Source: a virus. From it: a DNA stretch of 51,644 nucleotides. This document shows, one piece after another, positions 22,880 through 29,955 of the stretch. The position numbers and the translations under genes were made by a program. The notes beneath the pieces were generated by a model, which did not search any database, was not told where the DNA came from, and saw only the letters and a program-made list of their open reading frames with translations. The stretch covers positions 1 through 51,644 of IMG/VR virus record IMGVR_UViG_3300025000_000141; one strand, given 5' to 3'. Position 1 is the stretch's first letter; each line of letters starts with the position of its first letter.

Positions 22880-23467
22880 CTATTTAATAGTGTTTAGTAC
22901 TGCGTCAACGGCATCAACGAACCCTTTGTCGAAGTTGCCTTCCTTAAACGCAATGCGCATTTTGTCTCTGACTATCTTACCGGCGGCAATATCGGTTAGC
23001 TTCTCTTCCAATCCACGGCCAACCTCAATCCTCATTTTACGATCACCGCGAGATGCAAAGATAAGCACACCATCGTCTTTGCCTGACTTGCCCAACTTCC
23101 ACGTTTCGCATACCGTCATTGTGTACGACTCAATATCAGAGTCGTTCAGGGACGGTATCGTAAGAATGGCTATTTGTGGGCCTCCACTTTTTAAGGTAGA
23201 GATGAGCAGTCTGTTCAACTGGTTTTTAGCCGAGTCAGAAATCATCCCGGCATAGTCATTGACCGGAGCTTTTAGCTCAGGTATTACCGCCTTGTTGACG
23301 GGAGTTGTGTCACTGCACCCGGCTGCCATTCCTAAGGCAAAGATAACTAACGCCAATGCTATTGGGGCTAATGCTTCCTTTAACCTGTACAAGCGATAAC
23401 TGCAGGAGTACCCTGGCTGCCACACTTCTCGCAACCCACCTAGCCAGTATTGCAGGCGTTCTTTCAT
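22880..23467 (-). CDS. TPM-domain protein (195 aa)
   Basis: ATG 23467 chosen over ATG 23473 because AAAGGAG needs the extra spacing. The N-terminus is about 30 charged residues, then a hydrophobic segment ending in LGMAAGCSD, a possible lipobox or a plain membrane anchor. The TPM domain follows: VNDYAGMISDSAKNQLNRLL, PQIAILTIPSL, WKLGKSGKDDGVLIFASR, MRIEVGRGLEEKLTDIAAGK and FDKGFVDAVDAV. TPM proteins act in envelope or photosystem quality control, and lemA-TPM pairs are common in bacteria. It lies between the Gly-rich membrane gene and lemA. Confidence 0.85.
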   Translation of the reverse strand: MKERLQYWLGGLREVWQPGYSCSYRLYRLKEALAPIALALVIFALGMAAGCSDTTPVNKAVIPELKAPVNDYAGMISDSAKNQLNRLLISTLKSGGPQIAILTIPSLNDSDIESYTMTVCETWKLGKSGKDDGVLIFASRGDRKMRIEVGRGLEEKLTDIAAGKIVRDKMRIAFKEGNFDKGFVDAVDAVLNTIK

Positions 23468-23478
23468 GCACATCTCCT

Positions 23479-24102
23479 TTACGGTTTATTGTTTGATGGA
23501 GCTGCGCCACTGAAGCTGACTTTGGGCGCAATCTTCGCTCCCTCGTCAGACTTGAACGGTGTCTTCTTTTCCAGGTTAAGCAGGAGCGAGTTTGTAATTG
23601 AATTTGGGAACGTTCGTATCATGGTGTTGAATTCAGCCACTACTTTGTTGTAGCGCACACGTTCCGTGTTTATCCGGTTCTCGGTTCCCTCCAATTGGCT
23701 TTGCAGATTCATAAAACTTTCATTGGCCTTGAGGTCGGGGTATTTTTCAGTTACCATCATAAGCCGAGACAAGGCGGAGCCGATTGTTTGTTGCTGCGCC
23801 TGGAACTTGGCCATTTGCGCTGCATCCTGAAGACCTTTAGGATCAAGTTTGATTTGACCTACCGAGGCGCGTGCTTGAGCAACCTGTGTAAAGGTTTCTT
23901 TTTCGTGGGCAGCGTAGCCCTTTACGACCTCTACGAGGCTGGGGATGAGATCTGCACGCCGTTGATAAGCAGCCTCAACATCGGCCCACTTGGCAAACAC
24001 TTGCTCTTCCTTCGCTTGGATGGAGTTGTAGCCGCACCCGCTGTTAATCAACATGAACGCCGCCATTGCCAACATCAGCCCTACTCTTACGAAACTCTTC
24101 AT
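23479..24102 (-). CDS. lemA: LemA-family lipoprotein
   Basis: 207 aa. Signal peptide MKSFVRVGLMLAMAAFMLIN with lipobox N-S-G-C-G-Y. Mature part is a LemA helical bundle: AKWADVEAAYQRRADLIPSL, AHEKETFTQVAQARASVG, VTEKYPDLKANESFMNLQSQ, LEGTENRINTERVRYNK and NTMIRTFPNS. Normal length for LemA, which is usually N-out and membrane-bound. First gene of a lemA-TPM-Gly-rich unit. Unusual cargo for a phage. Confidence 0.9.
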   Translation of the reverse strand: MKSFVRVGLMLAMAAFMLINSGCGYNSIQAKEEQVFAKWADVEAAYQRRADLIPSLVEVVKGYAAHEKETFTQVAQARASVGQIKLDPKGLQDAAQMAKFQAQQQTIGSALSRLMMVTEKYPDLKANESFMNLQSQLEGTENRINTERVRYNKVVAEFNTMIRTFPNSITNSLLLNLEKKTPFKSDEGAKIAPKVSFSGAAPSNNKP

Positions 24103-24124
24103 TTGTTCCTCCTTTGGTGTGATA

Positions 24125-24140
24125 GTAGAACAAGTTCTAC
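24125..24140. repeat. intercistronic inverted repeat GTAGAA-CAAG-TTCTAC (site 8)
   Basis: Between the stop of the prepilin-like gene (24151) and the start of lemA (24102), 23 bp upstream of the lemA start. Confidence 0.85.
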
Positions 24141-24150
24141 TTGGTTAAGG

Positions 24151-24477
24151 TTAACGCATGCGATGCATCTCATCAAGGTCAACGTACAGTACGTCGCCTT
24201 CGTTACCAAAAAGTCCAAAAATGTTTATTCGTTCTTCTGTTGACACCACCTCAAGCATGGCCCAGTCATTGCTGTAGGTCGCAGACGCTCCTTGTTCTCT
24301 GCTTCTGTTTTTCTCGTCCCTACCCCCGTAATACTGCTTGACTATTACTACTTCGTCAAGCCCTACATGTGGGTTGTTTTGGTACTTAACGAACTGTGGC
24401 ACAACAATCGCTAGTATCATACCAACAATTGCTACCACAATAAGCAACTCTATCAACGTAAATCCACGCGATTTCAT
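24151..24477 (-). CDS. type IV prepilin / pseudopilin-like protein (108 aa)
   Basis: Short leader MKSRG then the class III signal G-F-T-L-I-E-L-L-I-V-V-A-I-V-G, with Glu at +5 and an uninterrupted hydrophobic helix to residue about 28, as required for prepilin peptidase and N-methylation. The remaining 80 residues are hydrophilic and resemble no pilin I know. It could enter host type IV pilus or type II secretion fibres, or be anchored by the same helix. AAAGGAGG upstream. Confidence 0.8.
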   Translation of the reverse strand: MKSRGFTLIELLIVVAIVGMILAIVVPQFVKYQNNPHVGLDEVVIVKQYYGGRDEKNRSREQGASATYSNDWAMLEVVSTEERINIFGLFGNEGDVLYVDLDEMHRMR

Positions 24478-24487
24478 TTTACCTCCT

Positions 24488-24643
24488 TTAACTCATTATT
24501 TTGTATCTTCCACCAAAGTTTATGTGCATAGCTGTTATGGGCGGATTAGGCAAAGGCTTTCCACAAACCACACACTTAGGAATTTTGTAAAGGTTCAATA
24601 CTTCCGCCGGAATGTACTTGCATATATGCTTAGCAAAAGTCAT
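24488..24643 (-). CDS. small zinc-knuckle-like protein (51 aa)
   Basis: Opens MTFAKHICKYIPAEVLNLYK, then KCVVCGKPLPNPP and ends GRYKIMS. Its stop TAA overlaps the ribosome site of the prepilin-like gene. I see no strong ribosome site of its own. Function unknown. Confidence 0.55.
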   Translation of the reverse strand: MTFAKHICKYIPAEVLNLYKIPKCVVCGKPLPNPPITAMHINFGGRYKIMS

Positions 24644-24646
24644 ACG

Positions 24647-24841
24647 TCACCAGAACTTATGCAAGAAGTGAAACACTACGTAGGGAATGTAGCCTGCCCA
24701 TAACACACACCCTAACCCAGTGACAGCAGCCGCTATTACTAAGAGTAGTATAACAATGTTCCTGTGAGGAAGCACACAAGAGGCTGTTATGACAAGACCA
24801 AACGCTATGAACATGTAAAGTATACAAGGATCAACAGACAT
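24647..24841 (-). CDS. small membrane protein, two predicted helices (64 aa)
   Basis: Hydrophobic segments at residues 6-24 (CILYMFIAFGLVITASCVL) and 29-55 (VILLLVIAAAVTGLGCVLW). AAGGAGA upstream. Could be a holin-like or accessory membrane protein, but no lysis genes are nearby, so it stays unassigned. Confidence 0.7.
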   Translation of the reverse strand: MSVDPCILYMFIAFGLVITASCVLPHRNIVILLLVIAAAVTGLGCVLWAGYIPYVVFHFLHKFW

Positions 24842-24853
24842 ATTGGTTTCTCC

Positions 24854-25429
24854 TTAATCTTCGAGATGTGCCCCGTAGTTCCTGCCGTCTGGAAGAGGTC
24901 TAATGGCTGCCTTGTACTTTTGGTATAGAGGGTTTCTCATTAAAAGGTTCTTACCGTACATGTCATAAATCTTATCAAATATACCACAACCTACATCATG
25001 GGTAGGCCCGGTTCCAGAAACACCACCAGTAAGCATGGCAATGAATATAAGCTCTTCCTCTGAAAAATATATCTGTGGCTTTGGCTCTTCCTTTGGTTTA
25101 TCTGAGAAGTGTTCATTGTAGGCTTCGATTGCTGCTTTTACGCGGGGCCAATACCCAAGGGGTATACTAACCTCCATATTATCCCCCCCTTTGTTAGCCC
25201 CTCTGGTGTAAAGAGCTATATCAGCTTTACCGTCCATGAACCTTGGAAGCCCGTCTTTCGTATAGAACTGTGGGTGAGCAGAAGATACAATAGCGCACCC
25301 TCCAGAGAAGAATACCCCTACTCCTTGTGTAATAGTATCTCCAAGATCAACTCCTCGATGAGTCTGTTCCACTATTACGATTTTCATAGTATTTCCTGCC
25401 AATTTGCCTACTACTCTTATGTGTTTCAT
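24854..25429 (-). CDS. EQTH-family protein with C-terminal extension (191 aa)
   Basis: Start set at ATG 25429 (family start MKHIRVVGKLAGNTM, GAGGAGG-like site upstream); a longer frame from 25570 would overlap the upstream gene by over 100 bp. Core: IVIVEQTHRGVDLGDTIT, ALYTRGANKGGDNMEVSIP, RVKAAIEAYNEHF. A 75-residue extension of unrelated sequence follows (FSEEELIFIAMLTGGVSGTG, GCGIFDKIYDMYGKNLLM). No Cys tail. Confidence 0.8.
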   Translation of the reverse strand: MKHIRVVGKLAGNTMKIVIVEQTHRGVDLGDTITQGVGVFFSGGCAIVSSAHPQFYTKDGLPRFMDGKADIALYTRGANKGGDNMEVSIPLGYWPRVKAAIEAYNEHFSDKPKEEPKPQIYFSEEELIFIAMLTGGVSGTGPTHDVGCGIFDKIYDMYGKNLLMRNPLYQKYKAAIRPLPDGRNYGAHLED

Positions 25430-25446
25430 ACCGGTAAATTCCTCCT

Positions 25447-25869
25447 CTATTGTGCTTCGTTTTTGTCGTAGATAGCGGCATACAAGGGTATATTGGCCGT
25501 GCAGCACTGTGAGTTGTAGGCTGCCAAATCGTAGCCTACAACTGCGAACGCCTTGTACATCATTATCCATAGCTTGAGTTCGGCTATCCTTTTGCGGACT
25601 GCCTTGCCGAACACGTAGAAGCGGATGGTGCGTATGATTGGGAGGCGCAGAATAGCATATTCTGCTACTGTTGGTAGTCCTTCGTATCTATTACATCTAT
25701 GCCCTTTTATACTTATCCACGGGCAGGAGTCGCACTTAAGATTACTTACTTTGCACAAAGAACAACCCGTATAGGTCGTCTTGTGCGTGTATTTACGATA
25801 CTCCACTATAAGCTGTTCCATAGCCTTGATATTCTCTTTGACGTTTACCGGGGCCTTAAGCAGTCGCAT
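25447..25869 (-). CDS. Cys-rich hypothetical protein (140 aa)
   Basis: Opens with a helix (NVKENIKAMEQLIVEYRKY), then CSLCKVSNLKCDSCPWISI and HRCNRYEG, a five-Cys cluster that could bind zinc or an Fe-S group. A hydrophobic helical half with QCCTANIP follows. It overlaps the CCA-adding enzyme gene by 14 bp. Function unknown. Confidence 0.7.
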   Translation of the reverse strand: MRLLKAPVNVKENIKAMEQLIVEYRKYTHKTTYTGCSLCKVSNLKCDSCPWISIKGHRCNRYEGLPTVAEYAILRLPIIRTIRFYVFGKAVRKRIAELKLWIMMYKAFAVVGYDLAAYNSQCCTANIPLYAAIYDKNEAQ

Positions 25870-27232
25870 TTTTGATTTCTCCTTTTTCTATGAGGGTTTT
25901 AGTGTATAACAGCCCGTCTTCCCTTGTCAAGAACTTTTCTTCCATTTGGTCTTCATACAGCCGTTGGAGGATAGCGCCGAAATGTTTTCCAGGCTCCATG
26001 CCCATATCAATAAGGTCTCGGCCAAGAATAATCGGGGTGACTTGTGATTTTATTTCCTCGAACACGCGCATGACCTCAGAAATCCTAGCTGAGTTTTCAG
26101 GCTCATATTCAGCGGCTACAACACCACCACGTCCAAGCCTATCCGCCTTGTGCAATTTTACTAGCTTATACATGTCAACCGAGGCGGCCAACTTGCGCAC
26201 AGCCTTACGGCTCACCCCTGCTTTCTTAAAATCGTAAGGCCTCATGTGATGCTTAATGAGATTTATAGCGGATTCAGTAAGTCCTATCTCATTTGTTAGC
26301 CGAGCGATAGCCTTTTCAGCCAAAGAAGTCTCTTCCGCGTGACCTTTGAAATGAATCTTACCGCTGTCTTCTGTGTTGACCTCATTAGGAACAAGCCCCT
26401 TCCCTAAATCATGAAATAAGAGGGCCAGCATAATATCCAATTCCCTGTCAATAACAGGAATGGCATCTATTGCCATAAGGGTGTGATTATACACGGAACC
26501 TTCTGGATGATACGTGCTTCCTTGTTCAATTTTCTTGGTAGCGACCAGCTCAGGAAACAGTACATCGAGAATGTCCATAGCCTCAAGCGTCTTGAAGAAA
26601 ACGGATGGAAGAGGAGCGTTCATTAGAACTCGCACCACTTCATTAAACACTCGTTCCTGAGGCAGAGCTTTAACTTTAATTGGGCCGTGTACTTTGCATA
26701 GCGCCATTGTTTGAGCTTCTATGTTCATGAACGGGTAAATAGCCTTGAACCTCGCTACTCTCAATATACGCAAAGGGTCTTCCATGAATGTGCCAACATT
26801 CACGTGCTTTATGCGCAAGATACGAAGGTCAGGTATCCCATTAAACGGGTCTTCGAACTTACCCGTCAACGGATCGAGGTAAATAGCGTTCATCGTCAAG
26901 TCCCTACGAACCGCTGCCAAGCTCAACGGCAGCTCTTCGCGTATCCTAGCGGTTAGATCACGGTGTCCTTCGCCAGTTTGCTCATCAAGCCTCGGCAGGC
27001 TAACGTCAATATCTTTGACTTTGTAAACTCCGTATTGCTTGCCTACGTAGTTGACCTCACCGAAAGTTTCGAGAACTGCTTCGAGCTTCTCGGCTGAGAG
27101 GTTGAAAACTTCAATGTCTATGTCGGTGGAAGGTATGCCTAGGAGTAAATTTCTTACGTGGCCTCCTGTATAAAAAACTGAACCTCCCGCCTTGTGAATT
27201 GCCAACGATAGTTCAAGCGCAAACTTTTGCAT
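25856..27232 (-). CDS. cca: tRNA nucleotidyltransferase (CCA-adding) / poly(A) polymerase family, with HD domain
   Basis: 458 aa. Nucleotidyltransferase head: FYTGGHVRNLLLG (residues about 20-32), STDIDIEVFN catalytic Asp pair, VRRDLTMNAIYLDPLTG, EDPFNGIPDL and FMEDPLRILRVARFKA. HD half: DIMLALLFHDLGKGL, HFKGHAEETS and IKHHMRPYD. The architecture matches bacterial CCA enzymes with an HD domain. It would repair or add 3' CCA on tRNA. Relevant because one tRNA-like gene here lacks an encoded CCA. TAAGGAGA upstream. Confidence 0.9.
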   Translation of the reverse strand: MQKFALELSLAIHKAGGSVFYTGGHVRNLLLGIPSTDIDIEVFNLSAEKLEAVLETFGEVNYVGKQYGVYKVKDIDVSLPRLDEQTGEGHRDLTARIREELPLSLAAVRRDLTMNAIYLDPLTGKFEDPFNGIPDLRILRIKHVNVGTFMEDPLRILRVARFKAIYPFMNIEAQTMALCKVHGPIKVKALPQERVFNEVVRVLMNAPLPSVFFKTLEAMDILDVLFPELVATKKIEQGSTYHPEGSVYNHTLMAIDAIPVIDRELDIMLALLFHDLGKGLVPNEVNTEDSGKIHFKGHAEETSLAEKAIARLTNEIGLTESAINLIKHHMRPYDFKKAGVSRKAVRKLAASVDMYKLVKLHKADRLGRGGVVAAEYEPENSARISEVMRVFEEIKSQVTPIILGRDLIDMGMEPGKHFGAILQRLYEDQMEEKFLTREDGLLYTKTLIEKGEIKNATA

Positions 27233-27248
27233 CTTCTTTCTCCTTATG

Positions 27249-27264
27249 GTAGAATATGTTCTAC
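27249..27264. repeat. inverted repeat GTAGAA-TATG-TTCTAC (site 9)
   Basis: 17 bp upstream of the cca start codon, at the left edge of a structured intergenic region. Confidence 0.85.
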
Positions 27265-27284
27265 TTGTGCTTCTGTCCTTAGTA

Positions 27285-27417
27285 TCACATGCAAGATTAC
27301 GTGTGCAATGTTATAAGTAAACTAAAGACCCTGCCTCTAATTTGCCAGTAAACTGGCGTTTCGAGTTCTCGACTAAGTTTAATTTATCCTTAGAACACCT
27401 TTATCTCTTGCATGTGA
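27285..27417. other. predicted structured RNA region
   Basis: A perfect 12-bp inverted repeat, TCACATGCAAGA (27285-27296) with TCTTGCATGTGA (27406-27417), encloses about 110 bases containing GCCAGT-AA-ACTGGC, CGAG-TT-CTCG and an A/T helix. The arrangement is a closed multi-branch structure. It lies in the leader of the cca transcript if transcription comes from the right. No coding frame seen. Strand undetermined. Confidence 0.5.
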
Positions 27418-27418
27418 G

Positions 27419-27449
27419 ACTAAAAACAGAAGCTAGTTCTGTTTTTAGT
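27419..27449. terminator. strong hairpin after the lipoprotein gene
   Basis: ACTAAAAACAGAA-GCTAG-TTCTGTTTTTAGT, perfect 13-bp stem with T-run within the 3' arm, 30 bp beyond the stop of the 27481 gene. Could act on either strand. Confidence 0.7.
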
Positions 27450-27480
27450 TTTACGGATCAAATCAAGCCGCTATCTGGTA

Positions 27481-27741
27481 TCAGTCGAATCGCACCGTTG
27501 CGCCTTTGAAAAGAATACCTGAGCAAACAGTACCGTTAACGCTTGATCCGTTGGGTGATTTTGCGGAAAATCCCGTATGATAAAAATCATCATCTGAGCA
27601 GGCAAAGAAGTTGTAGCCAGTAATTTGAATTTCTTTGTAGCCTTGCGCAGTCAGAACAGATGTTGCCTTCGATGCATCAGTGCAACCAGATAACAAACAG
27701 ATGCAGCCCACCAACGTCATTGCCTTCATAGACTTTTTCAT
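27481..27741 (-). CDS. small lipoprotein (86 aa)
   Basis: Signal peptide MKKSMKAMTLVGCICLL with lipobox L-L-S-G-C-T-D. The mature part has YKEIQITGYNFFACSDDDFY and VNGTVCSGILFKGATVRF, a pattern I associate with short bacterial and phage lipoproteins of unknown role. Two Cys could pair. Membrane-anchored in the envelope. Confidence 0.8.
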   Translation of the reverse strand: MKKSMKAMTLVGCICLLSGCTDASKATSVLTAQGYKEIQITGYNFFACSDDDFYHTGFSAKSPNGSSVNGTVCSGILFKGATVRFD

Positions 27742-28039
27742 GTGTTTTCTCCTTTTATTGTTTATTGCCTAGCTACCCAGCCTAGAGGAATCAGATGGCC
27801 AATCTACTAATGCCAAAGACCTTTACCTAGGATTTGAAAGACCTTTAAACTTTTCCACCTGAACTCTAAGGGTAAGACGCCTGAATATTGAGAGTTGAAG
27901 CCTGATCTTTAAGCTTTGAGCTTTGAAGACGGACGACTTTATAGGTCGTGTTAGCTTTTATATTCTCGCAATAAGAACGCTCTAACCCTTGCGTTAGGGG
28001 AGTAGAGTTTACTGATTTCGGGCAACTAGGCAGTGTTGA
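27742..28039. other. 298-bp gene-free region, predicted structured RNA
   Basis: Bounded by imperfect inverted repeats TGCCTAGCTACCC (27766-27778) and GGGCAACTAGGCA (28020-28032, 11 of 13 pairing). Inside are two copies of AAAGACCTTTA, two of GCCTGA, AACTCT/AGAGTT around GGGTAAGACGCC, ACGAC/GTCGT and CTAAC/GTTAG hairpins. No frame with a ribosome site. The conserved core of a group I intron is not recognisable. Confidence 0.5.
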
Positions 28040-28663
28040 TTATTCCGGTACTTCTACCTCAGTGATAGCGTTGCTTGTTGAAAGCGCCAGGTCAACTTCT
28101 CCCTCGAACTCGAAAATGTACTTCTGTAGCTTTTCGATCTCTTCACGAATAGTGATCTGGTCGATTATGGAGTAGAGGTTGTTTTCCTTGAAGTTCTCTT
28201 CAAACTTCTTGTCGGCTTCGTGGTCAACCTTTCCTTCTTTACCACGCGCCACTTTGAGCATTTCGTCAAGCCGCGCGTTGGCGTCTTTGTTACCTGTTTC
28301 GATTGCCTTCGATATCTTGCCGAACTGGTTACGCAACTCATTGAGCAACTGCTTCTGGTACTCAATACTGGACTTTCGCTCAATAGCGTCGGCGACGGTG
28401 TAAGTAGTGCCAGCAATATCAACTGTCGTTGTAGCGTTGCTGACGACTATGATGGCCTTGATCTTGTTGCGCCTATCAACAAGAGCGGTAACTGAATCGT
28501 AGCAGCCTTTGATCGTTTCCTTTACCTTTGCCTCATCAGTGAACCCTGCCGGTAGCGTCTTACCAACTTTCAGCGAGACGAATATACCGCCTGCAATTCC
28601 ATGCTCGATGCGCTTGCCGAGCGTCTTCAACTCTACCAACAGTGCTGCGATTGACTTCTTCAT
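28040..28663 (-). CDS. coiled-coil hypothetical protein (207 aa)
   Basis: Helical N-terminus (ALLVELKTLGKRIEHG), then VTALVDRRNKIKAIIVVSNA, TTTVDIAGTTYTVADAIERK and a long helical C-terminal half with conserved charges. The R-R-N-K-I-K / T-V-A-D-A-I-E-R-K pairing weakly resembles DIP1984-type proteins. Cytoplasmic, no metal motif. AGGAGG upstream. Confidence 0.7.
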   Translation of the reverse strand: MKKSIAALLVELKTLGKRIEHGIAGGIFVSLKVGKTLPAGFTDEAKVKETIKGCYDSVTALVDRRNKIKAIIVVSNATTTVDIAGTTYTVADAIERKSSIEYQKQLLNELRNQFGKISKAIETGNKDANARLDEMLKVARGKEGKVDHEADKKFEENFKENNLYSIIDQITIREEIEKLQKYIFEFEGEVDLALSTSNAITEVEVPE

Positions 28664-28689
28664 TGATTGTTACCTCCTGAGGTTTGATT

Positions 28690-28705
28690 GTAGAACAAGT
28701 TCTAC
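28690..28705. repeat. intercistronic inverted repeat GTAGAA-CAAG-TTCTAC (site 10)
   Basis: Supplies the TAG stop of the lipoprotein gene at 28702 and lies 27 bp before the next start codon. Confidence 0.85.
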
Positions 28706-29037
28706 CTGTTAACTATAGTGTTGTAAAGTTCATCCGGCGTCAGTTCTCTGTACCTTCCAGTAGGGTTAGCGCTATGTATATTCTCATATTCAAACATACG
28801 AGGCTGCGCACATATTTCAACAGCTGATACTTTAGCAGCCTCAATTGTGTCCTCCAAATCCTGATCGTCGCCGGACAGTGTGGTAATGTACTTACCGATC
28901 ATGTCCTTTTGCATCTTAACAGCGCAGTCACGTTCGTACTGCGTAACTAGGTGGCTCTCCATGCGCCAGATAGGAGTATCATTTGAGCACCCTTGCACCA
29001 TAACTGATACTGCTAAGATTAAAATAAATAGTTTCAT
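28702..29037 (-). CDS. lipoprotein (111 aa)
   Basis: Signal peptide MKLFILILAVSVM with lipobox V-Q-G-C-S-N. The mature part is acidic and helical (QYERDCAVKMQKDMIGKY, LEDTIEAAKVSAVEIC). Its ATG overlaps the upstream TGA (ATGA). Function unknown; second of three lipoproteins in the window besides LemA. Confidence 0.8.
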   Translation of the reverse strand: MKLFILILAVSVMVQGCSNDTPIWRMESHLVTQYERDCAVKMQKDMIGKYITTLSGDDQDLEDTIEAAKVSAVEICAQPRMFEYENIHSANPTGRYRELTPDELYNTIVNR

Positions 29038-29378
29038 ATCCTCCCCTTCGCTATCGCCTTAGATAATTCAAGGGTTGACAAATTCCTACTAGCAACCCTA
29101 CGCCGCATGGAATTGGCTACAATTTGGGCACGGAAATTGGACGGCTCGGTATGGTCGTAGTTATTATTCACGTAAATCTCGCAGCCTCTTACTGTTACAG
29201 TTACATACTGCCCAGCCAGTGCATGAGACACATGACTCGGTTTATGAACAGGAGGATTGCAAATATCACAGATTGATTTCTTTGAAGGTGTTCCACATCT
29301 TTGGCACGTCATGGCCCCGCTCAAATTCTTGATGATAACATCATCTCTCACTGAATAGTCAAGCGCAATTGTTTCCAT
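29034..29378 (-). CDS. zinc-ribbon hypothetical protein (114 aa)
   Basis: CQRCGTPSKKSICDICN is a compact C-x2-C...C-x2-C ribbon at residues 25-41. A beta segment (YVTVTVRGCEIYVNNNY) and a basic helix (RRRVASRNLSTLELSKAI) follow. AGGAGGG upstream. Possible nucleic-acid binder. Confidence 0.7.
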   Translation of the reverse strand: METIALDYSVRDDVIIKNLSGAMTCQRCGTPSKKSICDICNPPVHKPSHVSHALAGQYVTVTVRGCEIYVNNNYDHTEPSNFRAQIVANSMRRRVASRNLSTLELSKAIAKGRI

Positions 29379-29407
29379 TACGATGCCCTCCTAAGGCGTC
29401 TGTTGAG

Positions 29408-29423
29408 GTAGAACAAGTTCTAC
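29408..29423. repeat. inverted repeat GTAGAA-CAAG-TTCTAC (site 11)
   Basis: 29 bp upstream of the 29378 start codon; no minus-strand gene ends here. Confidence 0.85.
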
Positions 29424-29629
29424 CATGTGCTGTAAAGCCCTCATAATTAGTGGTAACATTTTTAAAGCTGAGTGAGGATACACTTCGACGCTAAATTAGC
29501 GCTGGGTATACGTCTGCGCTAAATTGGACGTAACTATGCCCAATTATTTAGATAGTACAGTACAAACGTTGCGGTTGATTGGTTTAGCAGGAGGTTAAAT
29601 ATTTATCTACATGATGGGAGTTATACGGT
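29424..29629. other. gene-free stretch with short repeats
   Basis: Holds direct repeats CGCTAAATT (29489-29497, 29517-29525) and a small inverted repeat TACGTC/GACGTA (29509-29532). No promoter I would defend and no coding frame. Confidence 0.4.
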
Positions 29630-29917
29630 GTGAAGAATTCTACGGTGGGGGATACTATGATGGAGAATCGCCGGAAGAATGAAGAAGATTTTAGACGCTT
29701 CATTAGGGAGAGTTTGGTGGCACGGGCTATGAATTTCTTATTGCAAAGCTGGATGAATTGGTTTTTGAGGACTTTTGTGGACTGGTACATGGGTGAGGCC
29801 TCCTTGGCTTTCGCCGGTCAGTGCCTGGTTGTACAATTACAACCAAGGCTATACTACACCGCTTTTGTTATCTCAGAGCGGCAACTGAGGTTCCCGCAAC
29901 GGATTGTGGCAACATAA
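29630..29917 (+). CDS. possible rightward small protein (95 aa), strand uncertain
   Basis: GTG start with GGGAG eight bases upstream. The product has a natural-looking charged and aromatic helix (NRRKNEEDFRRFIRESLVAR, NFLLQSWMNWFLRTFVDWYM), then a less convincing end. The opposite strand carries a 68-codon frame (29584-29790) with a perfect AAGGAGG site, but its Ser/Phe/Lys-rich product looks like antisense translation. I favour the plus strand weakly; only one should be real. Confidence 0.4.
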   Translation: MKNSTVGDTMMENRRKNEEDFRRFIRESLVARAMNFLLQSWMNWFLRTFVDWYMGEASLAFAGQCLVVQLQPRLYYTAFVISERQLRFPQRIVAT

Positions 29918-29955
29918 GTTACCCACGCTCCCTGCGGTCAATCGTTATACTTTAA

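Noticed and set aside
27742-28039. Group I intron
   Set aside because: Size and paired ends are suggestive, but the conserved core helices are not recognisable and the flanking genes are not split.
29584-29790. 68-codon leftward frame with a perfect AAGGAGG
   Set aside because: Product composition looks like antisense of the rightward frame at 29630. Kept only as an alternative, not listed as a gene.
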